Notes under the pieces: generated by a model
Seen by the model: the letters and a program-made list of their open reading frames with translations, nothing else
The model's database searches: none
Told to the model about the DNA's origin: nothing
Translations under genes and position numbers: made by a program
Part shown: in pieces, positions 53,210 through 61,837 of the stretch
How the letters are laid out: each line of letters opens with the position of its first letter
Numbering within the stretch: position 1 is the first letter of the stretch
Source: Chryseobacterium culicis
GTDB lineage: Bacteria > Bacteroidota > Bacteroidia > Flavobacteriales > Weeksellaceae
DNA: 64,000 nucleotides
Direction: 5' to 3'
NCBI RefSeq assembly: GCF_900108365.1
Contig: NZ_FNWQ01000001.1
Span: 496,001-560,000, forward strand

Positions 53210-53855
53210 TGATGAACAGCTGATCCTCGAAGGGGTAAAAATGTTGCTGTCCAATGAAAAAAATATATCGGTAAGCCTTACCGCAGATAATGGCCCCGAT
53301 TTTATCGAAGCCCTCGGAAAACTTTCAAAAGATGAATTTCCTGATATAGCTCTTGTAGATGTTCAGATGAAACCCATGAATGGCTTTGAACTGGTAGAAA
53401 TCCTGAAGGAAAAATATCCCGATCTTAAAATCATTATCCTTTCTTCCCATTATAAAACCTCTATTTTGGGTTATATGGTTAAGCTCGGTGTCTCAGCATT
53501 TCTTCCCAAAAATTCAAACAGGAAAATATTCATTGATGCCATTACGATGGTGGATAAAAATGGTGTTTTCTTCACCGCTGAAGATCATCAGATGCTTTTT
53601 ACGTACATGAACAGTTCTGCCAAGAAAAATTCACTTTTTGAAACAGAAGATGAGCTTTCCGAAAGAGAAAAAGATGTTGTAAAACTGATCTGTCAGGAAT
53701 TTACGAACAACGAAATAGGTGAAAAGCTTTTCATCAGCCCCAGAACGGTAGAAAGCCACAGGCAGCGTATTCTGGAAAAGATTGGTGCCAAAAATACGGT
53801 GGGAATAGTCATTTATGCCATTGTCAACAATATTTACACCCTTGAAAAAATATAA
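53178..53855 (+). CDS. NarL/LuxR-family response regulator
   Basis: A 225-residue two-domain regulator: receiver with DDEQ at 11-14, phosphoacceptor Asp61 (IALVDVQMKPMNG), ILSSHYK near 96 and the lysine in FLPKNSNRK near 114; then a LuxR-type helix-turn-helix at about 160-225 (LSEREKDVVKLICQEFTNNEIGEKLFISPRTVESHRQRI). It overlaps the kinase gene by 32 bp and is its cognate partner. The usual targets of such systems in Bacteroidota are unknown; nearby candidates are the 51001 gene and the DUF2235 gene. A terminator follows directly. Confidence 0.94.
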   Translation: MSSQIKLALIDDEQLILEGVKMLLSNEKNISVSLTADNGPDFIEALGKLSKDEFPDIALVDVQMKPMNGFELVEILKEKYPDLKIIILSSHYKTSILGYMVKLGVSAFLPKNSNRKIFIDAITMVDKNGVFFTAEDHQMLFTYMNSSAKKNSLFETEDELSEREKDVVKLICQEFTNNEIGEKLFISPRTVESHRQRILEKIGAKNTVGIVIYAIVNNIYTLEKI

Positions 53856-53857
53856 TC

Positions 53858-53884
53858 TGATTCCGTAGAAATACGGAATTTTTT
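53858..53884 (+). terminator. Terminator of the NarL-type two-component operon
   Basis: Stem ATTCCGTA / TACGGAAT with GAAA loop and T run. Confidence 0.85.
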
Positions 53885-53935
53885 ATTTAGTCATTTTCAC
53901 TCTAGCTAACCTTATTTTTCTTCTGTTATTTTGGA

Positions 53936-55348
53936 ATGTCTCTTTTAGGGATTTTTAGTTTTAAAAAAACACAAAAAGGATCTGTAATAAAAAAATTAAG
54001 CAAAAACATGAATGGCAGCAGAGTGATTTCCGTCGGGATTTTCTTTGACGGTACAGGAAATAATGGCGCAAATATTCTTTCACCGGATAAACCGCTGAAC
54101 AATAATGAAAGCTATTATGGCACCTTCAGCAATATCTATAAATTATACAGTTTATTTGTTGGTGATGAAAAAATATATATCGAAGGAATAGGAACCGTAA
54201 CAGGGAGCGAAGACAGTAATTTTGCAATGGCAACATGCGCAAACCCTCCCTATGGGAATGGGTATTCTTCCGATGATAAACTTCAGAAAGTCAGAGATTT
54301 TGTGCAGGATATTATTCATGAAGAAACCCAGGAGTATCATTTTTATATCTATGGATTCGGAAGAGGAGGAATGCTGGCAAGAACTTTCTGTAATCATCTT
54401 GTAACCTATTACGCTCCCGAAAAGTGTAAAATCAAATTTTTAGGAGCTTTCGATACTGTAGAGTCGAAGCCATTTAATACCTATAATTTGAGCATTCCTG
54501 TTCAGGTGGAAAATGCTTTACATATCTGTGCAGTGAATGAGAGCCGTTTTTTTTTCCCGCTTACCGGTTTTTTTCAAAATTCAAAAACAATGCAGGATCA
54601 GAAAATGGAAAATCAGTCGTCCGTTTGGAAAGAAATATTTGTGCCGGGAGATCACGCAGACGTGGGAGGAGGATATCTGGAGGGTCCGCAGTCTGTTTAT
54701 ATTTCTACAGATTGTATGAATGCAGATGATATACACAGCTACATATCCGATATCAGAAATACGGAAATCAATCCCGATGGAAATAAAATATGGGATGCGC
54801 TGCTTTCAGAGTACAAAATAGAAACCGCCAATGGCCTTTCACAGGCATATGTGTGCAGAGATAGAGTTTATAATGATCTTTCTAAAGTGTATGGCAAACT
54901 AATGATAGAAGAAACCAACGCAGTACAACCTGTTTTCAGTACAGAGATCTATCCTTATTTGGGAACAGATTACAATAAACATCCTTTTCTCAACCGCTTT
55001 CACCTCAAAATGAAGGAATATATAAAAGATCTTTCTGCCAATAAAAAGCCTATTTATGATTTTGCCAGATTTGCAGATTATACCCATATCTCAGCAAACT
55101 TCGGATTATACAGTCCCGGTTTCCTGAACAGGTCTCAGCACGAAATCAATATTGAAATGATCAACAACGGACTTAATGTTTCCAGCAGTACCTCTGTAGA
55201 CCCAAACAGCCAGAAAAGGCTTTCTGTGGAGCTTCATTTGCCGGAAGACAGCTTTGTTGCAGATTTTCTTTACGGTACCAATGTTCCCAATAATGACATC
55301 TGGGTACGATCTGTTCTAAAAACACCGGCAGTTATTATCTCACATTAA
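53936..55348 (+). CDS. DUF2235/Tle1-like phospholipase-fold protein lacking the nucleophilic serine
   Basis: A 470-residue protein of the DUF2235 alpha/beta-hydrolase family, which includes the type VI secretion phospholipase Tle1. Family landmarks are present: GIFFDGTGNN near 34-43, the nucleophile elbow region FYIYGFGRGGMLARTF near 136-151, FLGAFDTVESK near 168-178, and FVPGDHADVGGGYLEG near 235-250. In active members the elbow reads GxSRG; here it is GFGRG, so the serine is Gly142 (codon GGA at 54359-54361). His240 and Asp173 are kept. It has no signal peptide, as expected for a secreted effector or a cytoplasmic protein. The C-terminal 200 residues are not recognised. Hydrolase activity is therefore doubtful. 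Confidence 0.75.
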   Translation: MSLLGIFSFKKTQKGSVIKKLSKNMNGSRVISVGIFFDGTGNNGANILSPDKPLNNNESYYGTFSNIYKLYSLFVGDEKIYIEGIGTVTGSEDSNFAMATCANPPYGNGYSSDDKLQKVRDFVQDIIHEETQEYHFYIYGFGRGGMLARTFCNHLVTYYAPEKCKIKFLGAFDTVESKPFNTYNLSIPVQVENALHICAVNESRFFFPLTGFFQNSKTMQDQKMENQSSVWKEIFVPGDHADVGGGYLEGPQSVYISTDCMNADDIHSYISDIRNTEINPDGNKIWDALLSEYKIETANGLSQAYVCRDRVYNDLSKVYGKLMIEETNAVQPVFSTEIYPYLGTDYNKHPFLNRFHLKMKEYIKDLSANKKPIYDFARFADYTHISANFGLYSPGFLNRSQHEINIEMINNGLNVSSSTSVDPNSQKRLSVELHLPEDSFVADFLYGTNVPNNDIWVRSVLKTPAVIISH

Positions 55349-55390
55349 ATAAAAATCAGTGCCAACGCTTCTCAGTTTTAAATTTAGGTT

Positions 55391-55417
55391 AGGAGACATC
55401 TTGCGGTGTCTCCTTTT
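55391..55417 (+). terminator. Terminator of the DUF2235 gene
   Basis: Stem AGGAGACA / TGTCTCCT with an 8-nt loop, followed by TTTTC. The remaining bases up to 55634 show nothing that I can support. Confidence 0.75.
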
Positions 55418-55634
55418 CGTTGTAATGTATTTAAAATCAATTGGGTATAATTACTGAATGCTGAATTTGGTATATTCTACTGTAGTTTTGGGTTTTTAAT
55501 TCTCGTTACTTTGAGTTGTTCATTGAGCGAAGCTTCAGGCAGATATTGAACAGGGGAAATACTGAAGAGCTCCTTTCGCTTATCAGTATTTCCGGGAGTT
55601 ATTATAGATAAAATCACCAAAAACAAAAATAATT

Positions 55635-55883
55635 ATGACAGTTTCAGCATGGCTTAAAAAAGCAAATAAACTTTTAGATACTTGTGAGAACGAGATCAGT
55701 ATCAAAAATGGCAGTAAAAAAATAACAATGGCTCAGGCTACCACTTTAAACGAGCTGCAGCATGAGATAGGATCACATCATGGGATCAGACAGGTAACCT
55801 ACAAGGAAGCTGCGCAAAGTCTTAAAGAAATGATCGCCATGGTAGAAGCCGGGCAGAAAACCCCTCCGCTTACACCGGGATAA
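55635..55883 (+). CDS. Small protein of unknown function
   Basis: An 82-residue acidic/helical protein. It starts MTVSAWLKKANKLLDTCENE, carries a middle MAQATTLNELQHEIGSHHGIRQVTYKEAAQSLKEM and a proline-rich end TPPLTPG. Composition and codon use look like those of its neighbours, and a terminator follows 26 bp on, so I regard it as a real gene. It has no signal peptide or membrane segment. It lies downstream of the serine-less DUF2235 gene but behind that gene's terminator, so a functional link is not shown. No family is recognised. Confidence 0.6.
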   Translation: MTVSAWLKKANKLLDTCENEISIKNGSKKITMAQATTLNELQHEIGSHHGIRQVTYKEAAQSLKEMIAMVEAGQKTPPLTPG

Positions 55884-55907
55884 ATAACAGGCCAGTATAT
55901 TACATTT

Positions 55908-55936
55908 GAAAGCCGTCCGTTTGGGCGGCTTTTTTT
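55908..55936 (+). terminator. Terminator of the 55635 gene
   Basis: Stem AAAGCCGTCC / GGGCGGCTTT with GTTT loop and T run. Confidence 0.88.
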
Positions 55937-56012
55937 ATTTCTGGGCTATTCATTTCTTTTTCCGTATTTTTGCACCCGAAAATTCATTATTCATTACTAA
56001 TTATTAATTAAG

Positions 56013-57938
56013 ATGCTTTCGGTTCAAAGTTTAGGATTACATCATTCAGGAAATTATTTATTTCAAAATGTCAATTTTACCATCAAAAAAGATGATAAAG
56101 TTGGCCTCGTAGGAAAAAATGGAGCGGGTAAATCCACTTTATTGAAAATGCTGTCCGGAGAAATTAATTTCTACGAAGGAGAAGTTGTGACTGAAGGTAG
56201 TGTTACCATTGGCTTCCTGAAGCAGGATCTTGACTTTGTAAAAGGAAGAACCGTTTGGGCTGAAACCATGCAGGCTTTTGAGCAGATCAACGCATGGAAG
56301 GACGAGCTGGAAGAAGTGAATCACCAGATGACAGTGAGAACAGATTACGAAAGTGACTCCTATACCGATCTGATTAATAAAATGACCGAACTGAATGACC
56401 TTCTAATGAACCATGATGCCTACAATCTTGAAGGCGATATGGAAAAAGTGTTATTCGGTCTGGGATTCAAAGCAGATGATTTCCAAAAAATCACCGATGA
56501 ATTTTCCGGAGGATGGAGAATGAGAATCGAACTGGCAAAATTACTTCTTCAGAAGAATGATATTATGCTTCTCGATGAGCCTACCAACCACCTGGATATG
56601 GAATCCATCATCTGGCTGGAGAACTTCCTGAAAGATTATCCCGGAGCGATTGTACTGGTAAGTCACGATAAGCAGTTTATGACAGCCGTGTGTAACCGTA
56701 CTTTCGATATCAACAATAAAAAAGTTGACGACTATAAAGCCAACTATTCGAAATATCTGATCATGAGAGAAGATCGCCGTGAAAAGCTGATTCAGGCTAA
56801 AAAGAACCAGGACGCGGAGATCAAACAGATGGAAGACAATATTAATAAGTTCCGTGCAAGTGCTACCAAAGCCTCTTTCGCACAGTCGCTTATTAAAAAA
56901 TTAGATAAAATAGAACGTATTGAGGTGGATAATGAAGACGTTTCCAAATTCAATATCCGTTTTGTACAGTCTATGGTTCCGGGGAAAGTGATCTTCGAAG
57001 CCATCAACCTTGGAAAATCCTACGGGCAGAAGCAGATTTTTGATAATGTGGATTTTATCGTTCAGAGAGGAGACAGAATTGCCCTTTTAGGACAGAACGG
57101 ACAGGGAAAAACAACGTTGGCTAAAATTTTAGCTGGCGATATTAAAGATTATTCAGGAACATGGAATCTGGGTCATAATGTAAACATCGGATACTTTGCT
57201 CAGAATCAGGAAGAAGTTTTAACTCCTAATAAAACGGTTTTAGAAGAAGCAGAAGATGCCGCAACAGAAGAAACAAGACCAAGAGTAAGAGACCTTTTAG
57301 GATCTTTTCTTTTCCAGGGAGATGCCGTTACAAAAAAAACGAAGGTGCTTTCCGGAGGAGAAAGAAACCGTCTGGCACTTTGTAAACTGCTGCTTCGTCC
57401 TTTCAATACACTGATCATGGACGAACCTACCAATCACCTCGATATCCAGTCTAAGGAAATTATCAAGCTGGCGCTGCAGAATTTTGAAGGAACTTTAATT
57501 GTGATCTCGCACGACAGGGAATTCCTTCAGGGACTTTGTGATAAGATCTATGAATTCCGTGACGGGAAAATGAAAGAATTCCTTGGAGATATCAATGAGT
57601 ATCTTGAATACAGACAGAAGGAAACCATCAGAGAGATTTCTGCAGAAAAGGCGAAACTTCACAGCGAAGTAAAGGTAGAACCTAAAAAAGTAGAAGAAAA
57701 ACCTATGGCTACTAATCAATCTTCAACAATTGTAAGTAAAGAGCAGAAAAATATTCAGAATAAAATCAAGAAAGTAGAAGAAAAAATTTCCGAACTTGAA
57801 ATAAAAATTGAGGAAATGGAATCTTCTTTTGCCAAAGAAAACCCTTCGGATGAAACCCTGGAAAAATACAATAAAGCTAAGGAAGAGCTGGATACAGCGC
57901 TGCAGGAGTGGGAATATCTTGGAACACAGCTGGATTAA
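56013..57938 (+). CDS. ABC-F family ATPase (ribosome-associated type)
   Basis: A 641-residue protein with two ABC ATPase domains and no membrane segments, as in ABC-F proteins that act on the ribosome. Domain 1 has Walker A GKNGAGKST near 35, signature FSGGWRMRIELAKLLL near 167 and Walker B IMLLDEPTNHLD near 187. The linker of about 80 residues (VDDYKANYSKYLIMRED ... KSASFAQ-type) fits the P-site tRNA interaction motif. Domain 2 has GQNGQGKTT, LSGGERNRLALCKLLL and LIMDEPTNHLD. The C-terminal 100 residues are a Lys/Glu-rich coiled coil. It is close to Uup/EttA-like members; whether it confers antibiotic protection is not known. Confidence 0.94.
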   Translation: MLSVQSLGLHHSGNYLFQNVNFTIKKDDKVGLVGKNGAGKSTLLKMLSGEINFYEGEVVTEGSVTIGFLKQDLDFVKGRTVWAETMQAFEQINAWKDELEEVNHQMTVRTDYESDSYTDLINKMTELNDLLMNHDAYNLEGDMEKVLFGLGFKADDFQKITDEFSGGWRMRIELAKLLLQKNDIMLLDEPTNHLDMESIIWLENFLKDYPGAIVLVSHDKQFMTAVCNRTFDINNKKVDDYKANYSKYLIMREDRREKLIQAKKNQDAEIKQMEDNINKFRASATKASFAQSLIKKLDKIERIEVDNEDVSKFNIRFVQSMVPGKVIFEAINLGKSYGQKQIFDNVDFIVQRGDRIALLGQNGQGKTTLAKILAGDIKDYSGTWNLGHNVNIGYFAQNQEEVLTPNKTVLEEAEDAATEETRPRVRDLLGSFLFQGDAVTKKTKVLSGGERNRLALCKLLLRPFNTLIMDEPTNHLDIQSKEIIKLALQNFEGTLIVISHDREFLQGLCDKIYEFRDGKMKEFLGDINEYLEYRQKETIREISAEKAKLHSEVKVEPKKVEEKPMATNQSSTIVSKEQKNIQNKIKKVEEKISELEIKIEEMESSFAKENPSDETLEKYNKAKEELDTALQEWEYLGTQLD

Positions 57939-57948
57939 ACGAAAATGT

Positions 57949-57986
57949 AAATGCTTCATAAACCAAAAATTATGAAGCATTTTTTT
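57949..57986 (+). terminator. Terminator of the ABC-F gene
   Basis: Stem AAATGCTTCATAA / TTATGAAGCATTT with loop and T run. Confidence 0.9.
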
Positions 57987-58086
57987 GGTAACGAAATCAA
58001 ATTCAATTCTACATATTATCAATAGTCGTTAAGTAATTTAATGAAAGTTTAAGGAAACAATTAAATTATTTTCCTAATTTTGAACC

Positions 58087-58443
58087 ATGATTATGAAAGA
58101 AAGCAGAAACCTAAAGCGTTTTATCTCCAAGCTATTGTTTGGAGTGTATTTTCTCGCGCTGCTTTCTCAAAGCTTTCACCACCATGATTCTGTAGATTAT
58201 TTTAAGGCATTTCATCTTAAAAAAACCGACAATACGGTGACGAAAGCAGTTACTAAAGAGAAAGCTGGCGACTGTCTGGCCTGCCACTTTTTGGTTACCG
58301 GACATACTTTGGCTCCTGAAGAAATCAGTTTTACCTTTGAGCATTACAGCCACCAGGTAAAACAAATCATCGCCATTCAGGAGAAAATCTGGTCACAGAC
58401 CAAATTCACTTTTCAGCTCCGGGGACCGCCCGCACTTGCATAA
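58087..58443 (+). CDS. Small His/Cys-containing membrane or exported protein, DUF2946-like
   Basis: A 118-residue protein with an N-terminal hydrophobic segment (LLFGVYFLALLSQSF) followed at once by HHHDSVDYFKAFH, then a CLACHFLVTGH motif near 88-98 and the C-terminal LRGPPALA. Small proteins with such metal-ligand-rich parts and an RGPPA-type tail are often found near TonB receptors for metals in Bacteroidota and Proteobacteria. It lies 258 bp upstream of the ZnuD-like receptor on the same strand. A role in zinc or copper handling is plausible but inferred. The first ATG (58087) and the third codon ATG (58093) are both possible. Confidence 0.65.
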   Translation: MIMKESRNLKRFISKLLFGVYFLALLSQSFHHHDSVDYFKAFHLKKTDNTVTKAVTKEKAGDCLACHFLVTGHTLAPEEISFTFEHYSHQVKQIIAIQEKIWSQTKFTFQLRGPPALA

Positions 58444-58701
58444 TTCACAGATTCTACAGGGTTTAAAGTTTTATACTTTAAGTTCAATGTTTACTACGTA
58501 AAGATTTAGGTTGAATGTTGTTGAAAAACAACGGATAGCGTGTAGTTGATTTTTCATTACCGGCTTATCATTTCTGACCCTAACTTCTTATTAGACATTC
58601 TGCTTTTTACATTGTACAAGTTACAGTCAACATAACCCTACCCACAAATTTTAACGAAAAATGTACCTTATTGAAAAAGGTGCTCAATCAATCTATTTAC
58701 A

Positions 58702-61095
58702 ATGAAATTGATATATTGCCTGCTGCTGATCTTTTGCGGATCAGTATTTACAAGTGCACAAAAAACGTATGCTGTAGAGGGAACCGTTCAGGATTTTCAT
58801 GATAAAACACTGCTGGAAAACGCAGTGATTAAAATCGGGAACTTTACAGCCAAAACCAATAACAAAGGTTACTTTGCCTTTGACAAAATCCCTGCAGGAA
58901 AGTATACCCTCATTGCACAGCACCCTGATTGTGATGATTATACTGAAAATATAGGAGTTAATCAGGATGTTCATTTGGTTATTACACTGGAACACCATGT
59001 CAGAGACATCGAAACAGTAACGGTTCACGGAAGCCATAAGAACAATGGAAGCATGGTGGTGAAAACCCTTGACAAGGCTATGCTTTCAAGAAATGTTACC
59101 GAAAACTTAGGAAATTTATTAACCAACATTTCCGGTGTCAATGTTCTTAAAACGGGGAATAATATCGCTAAACCTATTATTCACGGGCTTTATGGAAGCA
59201 GAGTTTCCATCCTTAATGACGGGGTAAAGCTCGCGGAACAGGAATGGGGAGTAGAGCATGCACCCAATGTGGATGTTAATAATTTTGAACATATTGATGT
59301 CATCAAAGGAGCCTCTGCTTTGAAATATGGAGCCGGAGCAGTAGGAGGGGTGGTTGTTCTGCAGCCTCAGGTTTTGCCTAAGAAAGATACCATCATGGGA
59401 AATGTATCCCTTTCCGGAATTTCAAACGGAAGAGGAGCAGATCTTAATGTGAAGCTGGCAAAAACATGGGAAAATGGCTGGGCCATAAAAACCAACGGAA
59501 GCTATAAAAAACTGGGAGATCTTGAAGCTCCGGATTATGGCCTGATGAATACCGGGCTTGAAAGTTCAGGATTTAATTTCGGGGTACAGAAAATGACATT
59601 TGAAAAAGGTTTTTCCTTTGATTATTATCTGACGAAAAGCACCGTCGGGATCCTGAGAAGTTCTCACGTTGGGAACTCTGAAGACCTGCGTACCGCTCTT
59701 ACCTCTCCGCAGCCCATCTATCAGAGGGATTTTAGCTATGATATTGATAACCCAAAACAGGAAATTGAGCATCATATCGCTAAAGTGTCTGCTTATAAAA
59801 GGTTTGAAAATTTCGGAAAAATAACGGCTACGTACAGCTTTCAGTACAATCATAGAAAAGAATATGATATAAGACGTACTGAAGCCTTAAGCAAAAAGCC
59901 GGCACTGGATCTGGAACTGATCACCAATGACCTGAATGTGAACCACCTGATAGAAAGAGGGAACTGGAATCTTGAAACAGGGATTAATGCAGGATATCAG
60001 AACAACTATTCCAATACGCAGACCGAAGCAAGACGTCTCGTCCCGAACTATGACAGATATTATGCAGGAATTTATTCCGTATTAAAATACAAAATTGCGC
60101 CTGAACTCGATCTTGAGCTGGGAGGCAGATACGATTACGATCATTATGATGTAACAAAATGGTATGACCTGAGTGACTGGAACAAGACTTATGCTGCAGA
60201 TTATTCTGATTTCGTAGTAAGAATTAACCAGAACAGGATTCTTACCAGACCCTCTTTAACGTATAATAATATTTCCGTAAACGGAGGAGTTGTCTATCAC
60301 CCTTCTGAATATTTTAATCTGAAATTTAACTACGCCAGAGTTTCGAGATCTCCAAATATTGCAGAACTTTTTGCTGATGGTCTTCACCATTCCGCAGCCA
60401 TTATTGAAAGAGGAGATATGAGAATGAAAAGTGAAACAGGTAACCAGTTCAACCTGGTGGCAGATGTTAAGGCAAATGTTTTAAAAGGACTGAATATCTC
60501 AGTAAACCCGTACTTCTTTTACACTCAGAATTTTATCAATCAGATTCCTACAGGATACCAGAATACCCAGTGGGGCGGGGCTTTTGTAGTATACAGCTAT
60601 CAGCAGATCAATGCAAAAATGTATGGATTGGACGTTGATGCCCAGCTGAAGATCACGGATCATCTGACCTATAAAGGAAGCGGATCTTATGTGTACGGGC
60701 AGGATACCACGCATGATGTGCCGCTTATTCTGATGATGCCTCCGAATTTTAATAATTCATTGGAATTCAACAAGAAAGAATGGAAAAACTTCTATTTTAC
60801 GGTAAGTAATAATACTTATCTTAAGCAGACAAGATTTCCCATTTACAACGTTCCGATCAGATTGTTTGATTCAGACGGAAATGCTTACAATGAAGACGTA
60901 GATATTTCTACACCGCCAAGCGGATACTCGCTTTGGAACCTTCAGACAGGGGTGAATCTGTCTAAAAATTTCGCAGTTGATTTTTCAGTTCGAAATGTAT
61001 TCAACAAGTCGTACAGAGATTATCTGAACAGACTTCGCTTCTTTTCCAACGAAATGGGAAGAAACTTTATTTTAACTCTTAAATACCAATTTTAA
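58702..61095 (+). CDS. TonB-dependent receptor, ZnuD-like
   Basis: A 797-residue outer-membrane receptor. After a signal peptide (MKLIYCLLLIFCGSVFTSAQ) comes a carboxypeptidase-regulatory-like domain (residues about 23-98), then the plug (NLGNLLTNISGVNVLKTGNN ... GLYGSRVSILNDGVKL ... VDVNNFEHIDVIKGASALKYGAGAVGGVVVL) and a 22-strand barrel ending LRFFSNEMGRNFILTLKYQF. The barrel contains NIAELFADGLHHSAAIIERGD, the part that reads FADGPHxATxxFERG in ZnuD, the zinc receptor. So zinc is the best guess for the substrate; haem or copper is not excluded. The lipoprotein gene follows 18 bp later. Confidence 0.9.
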   Translation: MKLIYCLLLIFCGSVFTSAQKTYAVEGTVQDFHDKTLLENAVIKIGNFTAKTNNKGYFAFDKIPAGKYTLIAQHPDCDDYTENIGVNQDVHLVITLEHHVRDIETVTVHGSHKNNGSMVVKTLDKAMLSRNVTENLGNLLTNISGVNVLKTGNNIAKPIIHGLYGSRVSILNDGVKLAEQEWGVEHAPNVDVNNFEHIDVIKGASALKYGAGAVGGVVVLQPQVLPKKDTIMGNVSLSGISNGRGADLNVKLAKTWENGWAIKTNGSYKKLGDLEAPDYGLMNTGLESSGFNFGVQKMTFEKGFSFDYYLTKSTVGILRSSHVGNSEDLRTALTSPQPIYQRDFSYDIDNPKQEIEHHIAKVSAYKRFENFGKITATYSFQYNHRKEYDIRRTEALSKKPALDLELITNDLNVNHLIERGNWNLETGINAGYQNNYSNTQTEARRLVPNYDRYYAGIYSVLKYKIAPELDLELGGRYDYDHYDVTKWYDLSDWNKTYAADYSDFVVRINQNRILTRPSLTYNNISVNGGVVYHPSEYFNLKFNYARVSRSPNIAELFADGLHHSAAIIERGDMRMKSETGNQFNLVADVKANVLKGLNISVNPYFFYTQNFINQIPTGYQNTQWGGAFVVYSYQQINAKMYGLDVDAQLKITDHLTYKGSGSYVYGQDTTHDVPLILMMPPNFNNSLEFNKKEWKNFYFTVSNNTYLKQTRFPIYNVPIRLFDSDGNAYNEDVDISTPPSGYSLWNLQTGVNLSKNFAVDFSVRNVFNKSYRDYLNRLRFFSNEMGRNFILTLKYQF

Positions 61096-61113
61096 TTACT
61101 TAAAATCAAAAAC

Positions 61114-61698
61114 ATGAAAAATATTTTTAAAAATACCACTCTTATCTTAGGACTTTTCTTCGCAGTTTCTTTAAGCCTAACGTCTTGTAACAGAAGCGAT
61201 GATGAAGCAGACGATCTTCCTCAGGAAGAACTTTCAGATGTTCTCTTAAGAGTAACAGATGTGGCTACTGGAACTCCTGTGGTTTATGATTATCAGGTGA
61301 ACAGCACTACCAATCCTAATGTTAAGCTGATTAATGGCCATACCTATAATGTAGAAGTTATTTTCAAAAATGGTAATGAAGACGCTACTCAGGAAATTAA
61401 AGATGCAAAGGACGAGCACTTCTTAGTGTACAACTTCCCTAATTCTGATATTACGCTTACCCGTACCGATGATGCAAGCTCTACAAGGGGAGACGGAAAC
61501 CGTGTGGGTCTGAAAACAAAATGGGTAGTCAATACCGCTGTAAAAAATGCTTCTGCACCTAGCCAGCTGGTTCTTACATTGTTCCATGAGCCGGTAACGG
61601 TTTCTGAAACTTCTGCTGCAAGTGGAAACGGAGTCATCTACGGAACACATACAGGTGGTGAAACAGATGCACAGGCTAACTATAATATTAGTAATTAA
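61114..61698 (+). CDS. Lipoprotein encoded with the ZnuD-like receptor
   Basis: A 194-residue protein with lipobox LSLTSC (Cys25) and an acidic start NRSDDEADDLPQEE. The rest is one beta-rich domain: VLLRVTDVATGTPVVYDYQV, GHTYNVEVIFKNGNEDATQEI, HFLVYNFPNSDITLTRTDDA and LKTKWVVN. Lipoproteins of this kind are common next to TonB receptors of the ZnuD/haem type in Bacteroidota and may help capture the ligand at the cell surface. It is 18 bp after the receptor gene and before a strong terminator, so the two form one transcript. Confidence 0.75.
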   Translation: MKNIFKNTTLILGLFFAVSLSLTSCNRSDDEADDLPQEELSDVLLRVTDVATGTPVVYDYQVNSTTNPNVKLINGHTYNVEVIFKNGNEDATQEIKDAKDEHFLVYNFPNSDITLTRTDDASSTRGDGNRVGLKTKWVVNTAVKNASAPSQLVLTLFHEPVTVSETSAASGNGVIYGTHTGGETDAQANYNISN

Positions 61699-61719
61699 TA
61701 TACTCTTTAATCTTGTTTG

Positions 61720-61747
61720 AACCACCGGAATTTTCCGGTGGTTTTTT
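61720..61747 (+). terminator. Terminator of the receptor-lipoprotein operon
   Basis: Stem ACCACCGGA / TCCGGTGGT with a 4-nt loop and T run. Confidence 0.9.
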
Positions 61748-61807
61748 ATTTAACAATATTTGGCGTTATAAGTTGATTTTAAATGGGTGATTTTCATAAA
61801 AAATTCA

Positions 61808-61815
61808 TATTTTTG
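61808..61815 (+). promoter_or_regulatory. -7 promoter element of tig
   Basis: TATTTTTG matches TAnnTTTG, 22 nt before the ATG at 61838. Confidence 0.6.
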
Positions 61816-61837
61816 CAACCTAAAATTTTAATCAATA

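Noticed and set aside
58517-58532. GTTGTT-GAAA-AACAAC hairpin as terminator of the 58087 gene
   Set aside because: The stem is only 6 bp, AT-rich and not followed by a T run.
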